Assembly (NCBI GenBank): GCA_035476575.1
Contig: DATILL010000158.1
Coordinates: 1-43,435, forward strand
DNA: 43,435 nt
Source of the DNA: DATILL01 sp035476575
GTDB lineage: Bacteria > Actinomycetota > Actinomycetes > Mycobacteriales > JACQDL01
Direction: 5' to 3'
This document shows, one piece after another, positions 23,765 through 31,587 of this stretch. The notes below the pieces were generated by a model. It had not been told where the DNA came from and made no database searches. It worked only from the letters and a program-made list of their open reading frames with translations. Numbering within the stretch: position 1 is the first letter of the stretch; every line of letters begins with the position of its first letter. Made by a program: the position numbers and the translations under genes.

Positions 23765-24710
23765 GGCGCTGGAGATCGGGGTCAAGGTGGTCGCCGTGCT
23801 GGCGGCGTTCCTGGTCGTCCCGCTGCTGGTCGGGCAGCTTGAGCACAAGGCGATGGCGCACATGCAGGGCCGGCTCGGGCCGATGTACGCCGGGGGCTTC
23901 CATGGCTGGGCGCAGCTCGTCGCGGACGGCGTGAAGTTCGTGCAGAAGGAGGACGTGGTGCCGGCCGCGGCGGACCGGACCGTCTTCCGGCTGGCCCCGG
24001 CGGTGGCCTTGCTGCCGTACCTGCTGGTGCTCGTGGTGGTGCCGCTCGGGCCGGGCACGGTGGCGGAGAAGCTCGACATCGGGCTGTTCTACGCCCTGGC
24101 GATTACCGGCATCGGCGTCGTCGGCATGCTGATGGGCGCGTGGGCGTCGGCGAACAAGTACTCGCTGCTCGGCGGGCTGCGCGGTGCGGCGCAGCTCCTC
24201 GCCTACGAGCTGCCGCTGGTGCTGGCCGCGGCGTCGGCGGCGATGGCGGCGGGCACGCTGTCGCTGGTCGGCATCGCCGAGGCGTGGCGGCCGTGGTGGC
24301 TGGTCTGGCAGGCTCCGGCCGCGGTGGTGTTCTTCGTTGCCGGGCTGGCCGAGATCCGGCGGCCGCCGTTCGACATGCCGTTGGCCGACTCCGAGCTGGT
24401 CTTCGGTTACCTGACCGAGTACACCGGGCTGCGCTTCGCGTTCTTCCTGCTCGCCGAGTACGCCGGCATCGTGGTCGTGTGCGCGCTGACGGCGGTGCTT
24501 TTCCTGGGTGGCTGGCAGGGGCCGTTCCTGCCGGGGCCGGTGTGGACGCTCGGCAAGGTGTTCGCGCTGTCGTTCGTGGTGATCTGGCTCCGGGTGGCCT
24601 GCCCGCGGCTTCGTGAGGACCAGTTGCAGCGGCTGGCCTGGCTGGTCCTGGTCCCGATCGCCCTGGCCCAGCTCGTGCTGACCGGCGTCGTCAAGATCGT
24701 GGTCACCTAA
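23757..24710 (+). CDS. nuoH2: NADH-quinone oxidoreductase subunit H, second copy
   Basis: This is the 317-residue second NuoH, with eight hydrophobic segments and no C-terminal tail. Family stretches are EHKAMAHMQGRLGPMYAGGF and SLLGGLRGAAQLLAYELPLV. The cytoplasmic loop that lines the quinone channel differs from the usual form: it reads RRPPFDMPLADSELVFGYL, where the main-operon copy has PEAESELVGGY. One conserved Glu is Leu and another is Asp. This may change quinone handling or the partner protein. The ATG overlaps nuoC2 by 8 bases. A 230-bp gap with tandem repeats follows. Confidence 0.93.
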   Translation: MPEALEIGVKVVAVLAAFLVVPLLVGQLEHKAMAHMQGRLGPMYAGGFHGWAQLVADGVKFVQKEDVVPAAADRTVFRLAPAVALLPYLLVLVVVPLGPGTVAEKLDIGLFYALAITGIGVVGMLMGAWASANKYSLLGGLRGAAQLLAYELPLVLAAASAAMAAGTLSLVGIAEAWRPWWLVWQAPAAVVFFVAGLAEIRRPPFDMPLADSELVFGYLTEYTGLRFAFFLLAEYAGIVVVCALTAVLFLGGWQGPFLPGPVWTLGKVFALSFVVIWLRVACPRLREDQLQRLAWLVLVPIALAQLVLTGVVKIVVT

Positions 24711-24718
24711 CCCCAAGA

Positions 24719-24849
24719 GGTCACCACTACGCCGGTAGGTGACCACACGGGGGGTGGGCACAACGACAGGTCACCACTACGCCGGTAGGTGACCACACGG
24801 GGGGGTGGGCACAACGACAGGTCACCACAACGCCGGTAGGTGACCACAG
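24719..24849. repeat. Tandem ~50-bp repeat with palindromic cores, between nuoH2 and nuoI2
   Basis: Units start at 24719 (50 bp), 24769 (51 bp, one extra G) and 24820 (first ~30 bp only). Each begins with an imperfect palindrome, GGTCACCACTAC followed by GCCG and GTAGGTGACC. The remaining part holds a G-run and GGGCACAACGACA. A further GGTCACC occurs in the last codons of nuoH2. The placement inside the operon, before a good ribosome site, suggests a regulator-binding or RNA-level control region. It is not a Rex operator. Confidence 0.8.
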
Positions 24850-24940
24850 GGATCTCGGCGGGACTGGGGGCAGCGCTAACCTCTGCGTACACAGGGCCAC
24901 GCCCGGCAGGCCCGGCAGGCTGGAGGGGAGGAGACCGCTG

Positions 24941-25471
24941 GTGGGGGTTCCCGGTTCTGGCTTGGCACGCGGCCTGGGCATCGTGCTGCGCACGATGAGC
25001 CGCCGGTCGATCACGGCGCAGTACCCCGACCAGCCGCCCGCCCTGCCACCGCGGTCCCGCGGGGTGATCGCGCTGCTGGAGGAAAACTGTACCGTCTGCA
25101 TGCTCTGCGCCCGAGAGTGCCCCGACTGGTGTATCTACATCGACTCGCACAAGGAGGCCGTGGAGGTCCCCGGCGCGACCCGGGCCCGGCAACGCAACGT
25201 GCTGGACCGGTTCGCGATCGACTTCAGCCTCTGTATGTACTGCGGCATCTGCATCGAGGCGTGCCCGTTCGACGCGTTGTTCTGGTCTCCGGAGTTCGAG
25301 TACGCCGAGTACGACATCCGCGAGATGACGCACGAGCGGGACCGGCTACGGGAGTGGATGTGGACGGTCCCGCCACCGCCCGCGCACGACCCGGCCGGTG
25401 AGGTGCCGAAGGAGGTTGCCGCCGCCGAGGCCAAGACGGCGACCGCGGCGCCCGCGGACGGCTCGGAGTGA
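24941..25471 (+). CDS. nuoI2: NADH-quinone oxidoreductase subunit I, second copy
   Basis: This is a two-[4Fe-4S] subunit of 176 residues. The clusters bind at Cys50, 53, 56, 60 (CTVCMLCARECP) and Cys98, 101, 104, 108 (CMYCGICIEACP). The motif PEFEYAEYDIREM after the second cluster is typical. The C-terminal ~40 residues are an Ala/Pro/Glu-rich tail. The GTG at 24941 has GGAGGGGAGGAG upstream, the strongest ribosome site in the cluster, consistent with fresh initiation after the repeat region. It would normally take electrons from NuoG; no second NuoG is encoded here, so its electron source is open. Confidence 0.94.
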   Translation: MGVPGSGLARGLGIVLRTMSRRSITAQYPDQPPALPPRSRGVIALLEENCTVCMLCARECPDWCIYIDSHKEAVEVPGATRARQRNVLDRFAIDFSLCMYCGICIEACPFDALFWSPEFEYAEYDIREMTHERDRLREWMWTVPPPPAHDPAGEVPKEVAAAEAKTATAAPADGSE

Positions 25472-26037
25472 CTGCCGCGCCGATCGCGCCGGCCACCCCG
25501 GCGCCGGCCTATCTGGCCGTGTCCGGGGTGGAGATCGTCTTCGTCCTGCTCGGCTTGGTCGCGCTCGGCGGCGGGCTGCTCTGCGTGACGTCGCGGAACG
25601 TCGTCCGGGCAGCGCTGTGGCTGGTGGTGTCGCTCGGCGCGCTGGCCGCCTGCTTCCTGGTGCTGACCGCGGAGTTCGTCGCGGTGGTACAGCTCCTCAT
25701 CTATGCCGGCGCCGTTGTGGTGCTGCTGCTGTTCGGGCTGATGTTCACCGGGGCGCCGGTCGGCGCCACCGACAACCTGGACACGCCGAACCGGCCAGTC
25801 GCCGTGGTGGTCGCGCTGGCCACCGCGGGGCTGCTCGTCGTACTGCTCGCTGACGCCTTCCGGCTGTCCTATGTGGACATTCACGCGGCCCAGCCGGGCA
25901 GCCCGGAGGTGACCGGCTCGGCGATGTTCCGCACCTATGTGCTGCCGTTCGAGGTGGTCTCGGTGCTGCTCCTCGGCGCGCTGGTCGGGGCGGTCGCGCT
26001 GTCCCGGCCGGACGTCGGAACCAGGGAGAGCCGCTGA
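25468..26037 (+). CDS. nuoJ2: NADH-quinone oxidoreductase subunit J, second copy
   Basis: The 189-residue protein has five hydrophobic segments and the third-helix stretch QLLIYAGAVVVLLLFGLMF typical of NuoJ. It lacks the 100-residue tail of the main-operon copy. The GTG overlaps the nuoI2 stop (GTGA), and its stop shares a base with the nuoK2 ATG (TGATG). Confidence 0.93.
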   Translation: MTAAPIAPATPAPAYLAVSGVEIVFVLLGLVALGGGLLCVTSRNVVRAALWLVVSLGALAACFLVLTAEFVAVVQLLIYAGAVVVLLLFGLMFTGAPVGATDNLDTPNRPVAVVVALATAGLLVVLLADAFRLSYVDIHAAQPGSPEVTGSAMFRTYVLPFEVVSVLLLGALVGAVALSRPDVGTRESR

Positions 26038-26480
26038 TGCACCTGCTCTATCCGCTGGTCCTCTCGGCGCTGCTGTTCGCGGTCGGCGTCTATGGCTTGC
26101 TGGCCCGGCGCAACGCTGTGTTGGTGCTGATGGGCGTCGAGCTGATGCTGAACGCCGTCAACCTGGACTTCGTCGCCTTCGACGCCTGGCTGCGCGACAC
26201 CCTGCACAGCGGCCAGGTGTTCGCGCTGTTCGTGATCACGATTGCGGCGGCCGAGGTGGGGGTGGCCCTGGCGATCGTGCTGGCCGTCTTCCGGCTGCGG
26301 TCCACGGCAGCGATCGACGCGCTCGACCAGCTTGCCGAGCCGGACCGGCCGCCCCGGGCTCCGGTGGGCGCAGATCGACCGGCCGGAGATCCGGCAAGCC
26401 GCAACCGGGCAGCCCGGGCACAGCCGGCCCGGGCCCAGCCGCCCCGGGCCCAGCCGACCCAGGATCGGGTGGCCCGATGA
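26037..26480 (+). CDS. nuoK2: NADH-quinone oxidoreductase subunit K, second copy
   Basis: The first ~95 residues are a normal three-helix NuoK, with the buried glutamates at Glu35 (MGVELMLNAVNL) and Glu73 (IAAAEVGVALAI). About 50 further residues form a basic, Pro/Ala-rich tail made of imperfect RAQPP(A)-type repeats, coded by a GC-rich tandem DNA repeat around 26397-26460. The main-operon NuoK has no such tail. The ATG overlaps the nuoJ2 stop, and the stop overlaps nuoL2. Confidence 0.93.
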   Translation: MHLLYPLVLSALLFAVGVYGLLARRNAVLVLMGVELMLNAVNLDFVAFDAWLRDTLHSGQVFALFVITIAAAEVGVALAIVLAVFRLRSTAAIDALDQLAEPDRPPRAPVGADRPAGDPASRNRAARAQPARAQPPRAQPTQDRVAR

Positions 26481-28309
26481 CGCACGCGGCGTGGCTGCTG
26501 CCGCTGTGTCCGTTCGTCGCGGCCGTCGTCGGGCTCGGGCTCCCACGGCGGGTCGCGGCAGCGGTGGCCGTGCTCGGGACGGCGGTGGCCACGGCGCTCG
26601 CCATACCCCTGGCGACCAGCGCGATCGGCCTGGCCGAGCCGGTGCAGACCATCCACGAGCTGGCCCCGACTGGCAGCGTGCCGATCACCGCCGGCACCCT
26701 GGTCGACCCGCTGGCCGGCGTCGTCGCCCTGATGGTGTGCCTGGTCGCGCTCGCCGTACAGGTCTACTCGGTCGAGTACCTGCACGCCGACACCCGCTAC
26801 CCGACGTACGCCGCCGAGGTCTCGCTGTTCACCGCGGCGATGCTGGCGGTGACCGTCTCGGCCGACCTGCTCACCCTGCTGATCGGGTGGGAGGTGATGG
26901 GCCTGTGCTCCTACCTGCTGATCGGGCACTACCGCGACCTGCCCGAGGCACCGCCGGCCGCGCTCAAGGCGTTCCTGGTCACCCGGGTCGGTGACGTCGG
27001 CTTCCTGCTCGGGATCCTGCTGCTCGGCGTGCACGCGGGCACCTTCCGGATCACCGGCGTGCTGGCCGCCGTACCGTCGATCTCGCCGGCCGTGCTCACC
27101 ACCGCGACGCTGCTGGTCGCGCTGGGCGTGGCCGGCAAGTCGGCGCAGTTCCCGCTGCACACCTGGCTGCCGGACGCGATGGCCGGACCGACGCCGATCT
27201 CCGCGCTGATCCACGCCGCCACCATGGTCGCGGCCGGGGTGTACGTCGTCCTGCGGCTCTATCCCGCCTTCGCCGCGGCGCCCGGGGCACTGCCGGCGCT
27301 CGCCGTGGTGGCGGCCGTGACGATGGTGCTGGGCGGGCTGGCCGCGCTCGGGCAGGACGACATCAAGCGGGTGCTGGCATGGTCCACCGTCAGCCAGCTC
27401 GCCTACATGCTCGGCGCGGCGGCGGTCGGGTCGGTCACCGCGAGCGCGTTCCACCTGCTGACGCACGCGGCGTTCAAGGCGCTGCTGTTCCTCTGCGCGG
27501 GCGCGGTGCTGCACGCGGCCGGCACCGGGCTGATGAGCCGGCTCGGCGGGCTGCGGCGGGCCATGCCGGTGACGTTCGCGGCCACGCTGGTCGGGTCGGC
27601 GGCGCTGGTCGGGCTGGTGCCGCTGTCCGGCGGCTTCTCCAAGGACGCGGTGCTGGACTCGGCTTGGCTGGCGGCCCGCGGCGAGGTGGCCGGGGTGGCC
27701 GCCTGGACCGGCTGGCTGGTGCTGCTGGCCGGGCTGCTGACCGTGGTGCTGACCGCGGCGTACGTGACCCGGCTGCTGCTGCGGACCTTCTTCGGCCCGT
27801 CCCGGGTGGTGCTGGAGCCGCACGAGCCGGGTGGGCTGATGCGTTGGCCGGTGCTGCTGCTGGCGCTGCCCGCGCTCGGGCTGGGCGGCGTGCTGCTCGG
27901 GCCGCTGCCGCGCTGGCTCGGCGGCGAGCTGCACCTTGGCCTCGGGATGGCAGCGGTGTCGGTCGCGCTGATCGGCCTCGGCGCCGGTACGACGTACGCC
28001 GTATGGCGGCGCGACCCGGCGACCGACCCGGTCCGGGCGCTCGGCCGCGGTACCGCGACGGCGTTGGCTCGCGGCCTGTACCTGGACGACGTGCAGGACG
28101 CGCTGGTGGTGCGGCCGGTCCGCCGGCTGGCCCGGGCGGTGTCCACAGTGGACGGGCTGGTGGTGGATGGCACGGTCGAGGGCGCCGGTACCGGCTCGCA
28201 GTGGCTGGGCCGCCGGCTGGCCCGGCTGCAGACCGGCAACGTCCAGCTCTACGCGACCGGCCTGGTTGTCGGCTCGGTGCTGGTTGCTCTCGCGGTGGTG
28301 GTGACGTGA
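26477..28309 (+). CDS. nuoL2: NADH-quinone oxidoreductase subunit L, second copy
   Basis: The 610-residue antiporter-like subunit keeps the working residues: Glu in IGWEVMGLCSYLLIGHY, and the channel Lys in GVAGKSAQFPLHTWLPDAM, followed by HAATMVAAGVYVV. GQDDIKRVLAWSTVSQLAYM is the later motif. The C-terminal part fits the lateral helix and last anchor (RRLARLQTGNVQLYATGLV). It should therefore be able to pump. The ATG at 26477 overlaps the nuoK2 stop; upstream open frame is only a shadow of nuoK2. Confidence 0.95.
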   Translation: MTHAAWLLPLCPFVAAVVGLGLPRRVAAAVAVLGTAVATALAIPLATSAIGLAEPVQTIHELAPTGSVPITAGTLVDPLAGVVALMVCLVALAVQVYSVEYLHADTRYPTYAAEVSLFTAAMLAVTVSADLLTLLIGWEVMGLCSYLLIGHYRDLPEAPPAALKAFLVTRVGDVGFLLGILLLGVHAGTFRITGVLAAVPSISPAVLTTATLLVALGVAGKSAQFPLHTWLPDAMAGPTPISALIHAATMVAAGVYVVLRLYPAFAAAPGALPALAVVAAVTMVLGGLAALGQDDIKRVLAWSTVSQLAYMLGAAAVGSVTASAFHLLTHAAFKALLFLCAGAVLHAAGTGLMSRLGGLRRAMPVTFAATLVGSAALVGLVPLSGGFSKDAVLDSAWLAARGEVAGVAAWTGWLVLLAGLLTVVLTAAYVTRLLLRTFFGPSRVVLEPHEPGGLMRWPVLLLALPALGLGGVLLGPLPRWLGGELHLGLGMAAVSVALIGLGAGTTYAVWRRDPATDPVRALGRGTATALARGLYLDDVQDALVVRPVRRLARAVSTVDGLVVDGTVEGAGTGSQWLGRRLARLQTGNVQLYATGLVVGSVLVALAVVVT

Positions 28310-28385
28310 CCGCGAACCGACGGCGAGCGAGCATCGCGGGGCACGGGTTTCGCCCCGCGGCGCGGAGCGAGCGCGGAGACGAGCA
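28310..28385. other. Intergenic hairpin between nuoL2 and nuoM2
   Basis: This is the only gap between genes from nuoI2 to nuoN2. It holds CGCGGGGC (28335-28342) and its inverse GCCCCGCG (28352-28359) around a 9-base loop. No T-run follows, so it is more likely an RNA-processing or attenuating hairpin than a strong terminator. Confidence 0.5.
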
Positions 28386-29885
28386 ATGATGGTCATCCTT
28401 CTCCTGCTGGTGCCGCTGGTGGGGGCGGCGGTGGCGCCGCTGGTGCGGGACGACCGGGCAGCCCGCTGGTTCGGGGTCGGGGTGACGGCGGCGACGTTCG
28501 GCCTGTCGCTCGGCCTGCTGCCCGGCGTACGCGGCCCGGTGGTGTCCACCGTGGACGCCCGGCACGCGGTCGACATGCGCTGGATCCCGGCGTTGGACGT
28601 GCGCTTCCACCTCGGGGTGGACGGCGTGAGCCTGCCGCTGGTGCTGCTGACCACGCTGCTCTGCCTGCTCTGCGCGGTCTACACGCTGGCCTCGCTGCCC
28701 GCGCCGGGCCGGGCGCCGATCTTCGTCAGCCTGGTGCTGCTGATCGAGGTCGGCATGATCGGCACGTTTGTGGCGCTCGACCTGGTGCTGTTCTTCGTGT
28801 TCTTCGAGGTCGTGCTGGTACCGATGTACTTCCTCATCGCCGTCTGGGGCGGCGAGCGGGCCCGGCACGCGGCGATGAAGTTCGTGCTCTACACGTTGCT
28901 CGGCTCGGTGCTGGTACTGGTCGGCATCGTCACGGTGTACGCCAGCGCCGGCACGTTCGACATCGTGGCGCTGTCCGCGCAGGGTGGCGGGCGGATCGCG
29001 CACGGCACCCAGGTTGCGGCGTTCCTCGCGCTGTTCCTGGGCTTCGCGGTCAAGGCGCCGCTGTACCCGCTGCACACCTGGCTGCCGGACGCGCACACCG
29101 AGGCGCCGACCGTCGGCTCGGTGCTGCTGGCCGGGGTGCTGCTGAAGATGGGCACCTACGGGCTGGTCCGGGTGGCCGTGCCGGTGCTGCCGGAGGGTGC
29201 CCGGGCGCTGGCGCCCGCGCTCGGCGTGCTCGCCGTCGCCGGGATCATTGTCGGCTCGCTGTGCTGCCTGGTGCAGCGGGACGTCAAGCGGCTGATCGCG
29301 TACTCCTCAGTCGGGCACATGGGCTTCGTGCTGCTCGGCATCGCCACCCTCACCCCGACCGGGACCAACGCCGCGCTGCTCGCCAACATCGCGCACGGCG
29401 TCATCACCGGCCTGCTGTTCTTCCTGGTCGGGGCGGTGAAGGACCGCTACCACACAGGTGACCTGGGCGATCTCGGGTCGGGGCTGATGGCCCGGCTGCC
29501 GGTGCTGGGCGGGCTGTTCCTGCTGGCCTGCGTGGCCAGCCTCGGGCTCCCCGGGCTGGCTGGCTTCTGGGGCGAGGCGCTGGCGCTGCTGGCGGCGTTC
29601 CGGCCGGATGCCGCGTTGTCCGGCGTGCTGTTCGCCGTGCTGCTCGCGGTCGCGGCGGTCGGCACCGCGCTGACCGCGGCGTACTTCCTGCGGCTGCTGC
29701 GCGAGCTGGTGACCGGCCCTGACGTGTCGCGGGTGGACGGTACGGCGGCCGACGCGGGCCGGCTGGAGCTGGCCGCCTGGGTGCCGCTGGTGCTGCTCGC
29801 CGTACTGATCGGGCTCTACCCCGCGCTGGTGCTGGGCCTGACCGACGAGCCGGTACGGGCGCTGCTGGGGGTGTTCGCCCGGTGA
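28386..29885 (+). CDS. nuoM2: NADH-quinone oxidoreductase subunit M, second copy
   Basis: The 499-residue NuoM has the helix-5 Glu in FVFFEVVLVPMYFLIAVWGG and the channel Lys in FAVKAPLYPLHTWLPDAHTE. VQRDVKRLIAYSSVGHMGFV is the second-half motif. All known proton-path residues seem present. Two ATG codons lie side by side (28386 and 28389); either would serve. The stop overlaps the nuoN2 GTG. Confidence 0.95.
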   Translation: MMVILLLLVPLVGAAVAPLVRDDRAARWFGVGVTAATFGLSLGLLPGVRGPVVSTVDARHAVDMRWIPALDVRFHLGVDGVSLPLVLLTTLLCLLCAVYTLASLPAPGRAPIFVSLVLLIEVGMIGTFVALDLVLFFVFFEVVLVPMYFLIAVWGGERARHAAMKFVLYTLLGSVLVLVGIVTVYASAGTFDIVALSAQGGGRIAHGTQVAAFLALFLGFAVKAPLYPLHTWLPDAHTEAPTVGSVLLAGVLLKMGTYGLVRVAVPVLPEGARALAPALGVLAVAGIIVGSLCCLVQRDVKRLIAYSSVGHMGFVLLGIATLTPTGTNAALLANIAHGVITGLLFFLVGAVKDRYHTGDLGDLGSGLMARLPVLGGLFLLACVASLGLPGLAGFWGEALALLAAFRPDAALSGVLFAVLLAVAAVGTALTAAYFLRLLRELVTGPDVSRVDGTAADAGRLELAAWVPLVLLAVLIGLYPALVLGLTDEPVRALLGVFAR

Positions 29886-31516
29886 CGACGCTGCTGCAGT
29901 CCATCGACTACGTCGCAATCGGGCCGATCCTGGCCGGCGGGGTCGGGGTGGTGGCCGTGCTGGTCGCCGACCTGGCGCTGCCGCTGGCCCGGCGGGCGGC
30001 GGTGCTCTGGGTCGGCGTCGTCGGTGCGCTGGCCGCGTTGGCCTGCTCGCTGGCGCTGGCCGGGCAGCGCCGGGCGACGTTCTGCACGCCGGCCACGACC
30101 CTGCCCGGCGGCGTGCCGGTGGGACGGTCGTGCTCGTACGTGGTCGACCGGTTCACCGTGTTCCTGCTGGTGCTGCTCTCGGCCGCCGCGCTGGTCGCGT
30201 TGCTCGCCTCGGTGGCGACCGTGCCGGACACCTCGCCGCCCGGCGAGTACACCCTGCTGGTGCTGGCCTCGCTGACCGGCGCGATGACCCTGGTCGGGGC
30301 GCGTGACCTGGTCACCTTGGTGGTCGGGCTGGAGACGCTGACCCTGCCGACGTACGTGCTGGTCGGGCTGCGCCGCCGGGACCAGCGCTCGGCCGAGGCG
30401 GCGGTGAAGTTCCTCCTCGTGTCGGTGACGGCGTCCGCGCTGATGCTGCTCGGGATGGCGCTGGTGTATGGGCTAACCGGCTCGGTGCACCTGGACCGGA
30501 TCGCCGCCGCGCTGGCCGGGCGGGCGGAGATCCGTGGGCTGCCGCTGGTCACCGCCGCGATCGTGCTGGTGCTGGCCGGGTTCGGCTTCAAGGTCACGCT
30601 GGTGCCGTTCCACTGGTGGGCGCCGGATGTGTACTCCGGTGCGCCGGTGCCGGTCGCGGCGTACCTCGCCACCGTCTCCAAGGCGGCGGGGGTGGCTGGG
30701 CTGCTGCTGATCGTGCTCGGCGCGTTCCCGGCGTACGGCGAGGTCTGGGGCGGGGTGATCGCGGTGCTGGCCGCCGCGTCGATGACCCTGGGCAACCTGG
30801 TCGCACTGCGGCAGCGGGACGTCGTCCGGCTGCTCGCCTGGTCGTCGGTCGCGCACGCCGGGTACCTGCTCGCGCCGATCGGGATCGCGCTGTCCGCCCG
30901 GGGCCGTGGGGTGCTGGACACGGCGGTGGCGGCGAGCCTGGGCTACCTGGCGCTGTACGTCGCGATGAACCTGGGCGCGTTCGTCTGCGTGGCCGCGGCG
31001 GACAGCGTGCGCCGGACGGCCGGGGCTGGTACGGCGGCTGGGGCTGGGGCTGGGGCTGGGGCTGGGGCTGGGGCTGGGGCTGGGGCTGGTGCGGTGGCTG
31101 GGGCTGGTACGGCGGCCGCGGCCGGGCGGTCGTCGGCGGAGGGGCTGGGCGGGCTGGCCCGGCGGCACCCGTGGCTGGCCGCCGCGTTCGCCTTCTTCCT
31201 GGTGTGCCTGGCCGGGCTGCCGCCGGGGCTGGCCGGGCTGGTCGCCAAGGTGGTGGTCTTCCGGGCCACCATGCTCGGTGGGTTGGGCTGGCTGGTGGTG
31301 GTGATGGCGGTCAACACGGTGATCGGCCTGGCGTACTACCTGCGGGTGGCCGCCGGCCTGTTCCGTGCGTCGGCGGTGGAGCCCGATACGGGGCTGGCGG
31401 AGCCGGTGCGGCTGGCGCCGTCGCTGGTGGCCGCGGTGGGGGTGGCCGCGGTGGTCACCGTGCTGCTCGGCTTCGGTCCGCAGCTCGCCTTGGGTGTCAC
31501 GCCGTTCACGTCCTGA
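29882..31516 (+). CDS. nuoN2: NADH-quinone oxidoreductase subunit N, second copy
   Basis: The 544-residue NuoN has the helix-5 Glu in VVGLETLTLPTYVLVGLRRR and the Lys-bearing segment FKVTLVPFHWWAPDVYSGA. RQRDVVRLLAWSSVAHAGYL is the later motif. Between two helices, residues ~378-420 are an Ala-Gly repeat coded by (GGGGCT)n, with no counterpart in the main-operon NuoN. The loop is outside the pumping core, so the protein is probably functional. The GTG overlaps the nuoM2 stop. It is the last gene of the cluster. Confidence 0.94.
   Translation: MTTLLQSIDYVAIGPILAGGVGVVAVLVADLALPLARRAAVLWVGVVGALAALACSLALAGQRRATFCTPATTLPGGVPVGRSCSYVVDRFTVFLLVLLSAAALVALLASVATVPDTSPPGEYTLLVLASLTGAMTLVGARDLVTLVVGLETLTLPTYVLVGLRRRDQRSAEAAVKFLLVSVTASALMLLGMALVYGLTGSVHLDRIAAALAGRAEIRGLPLVTAAIVLVLAGFGFKVTLVPFHWWAPDVYSGAPVPVAAYLATVSKAAGVAGLLLIVLGAFPAYGEVWGGVIAVLAAASMTLGNLVALRQRDVVRLLAWSSVAHAGYLLAPIGIALSARGRGVLDTAVAASLGYLALYVAMNLGAFVCVAAADSVRRTAGAGTAAGAGAGAGAGAGAGAGAGAVAGAGTAAAAGRSSAEGLGGLARRHPWLAAAFAFFLVCLAGLPPGLAGLVAKVVVFRATMLGGLGWLVVVMAVNTVIGLAYYLRVAAGLFRASAVEPDTGLAEPVRLAPSLVAAVGVAAVVTVLLGFGPQLALGVTPFTS
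31040..31087 (+). repeat. (GGGGCT)8 hexanucleotide repeat inside nuoN2
   Basis: Eight perfect GGGGCT units lie in frame as Gly-Ala codons, with imperfect units on both sides. Length changes by slippage would keep the frame. The coding strand has eight GGGG runs and could form G-quadruplexes. Confidence 0.95.
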
Positions 31517-31587
31517 CCTGGGAACGGGTACACCGGACCCCGTCGTTGCAGTGGTGTAGCCCACCCCCACGTCGCAAGGACAGACCC

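Noticed and set aside
23700..23800. Possible frameshifted nuoD between nuoC2 and nuoH2
   Set aside because: The two genes overlap by 8 bases, and nothing resembling NuoD is readable in any frame.
24719..24849. Short array of palindromic repeats that could be taken for a CRISPR
   Set aside because: The DNA between palindromes is nearly identical from unit to unit, so it is a tandem repeat and not repeat-spacer DNA.
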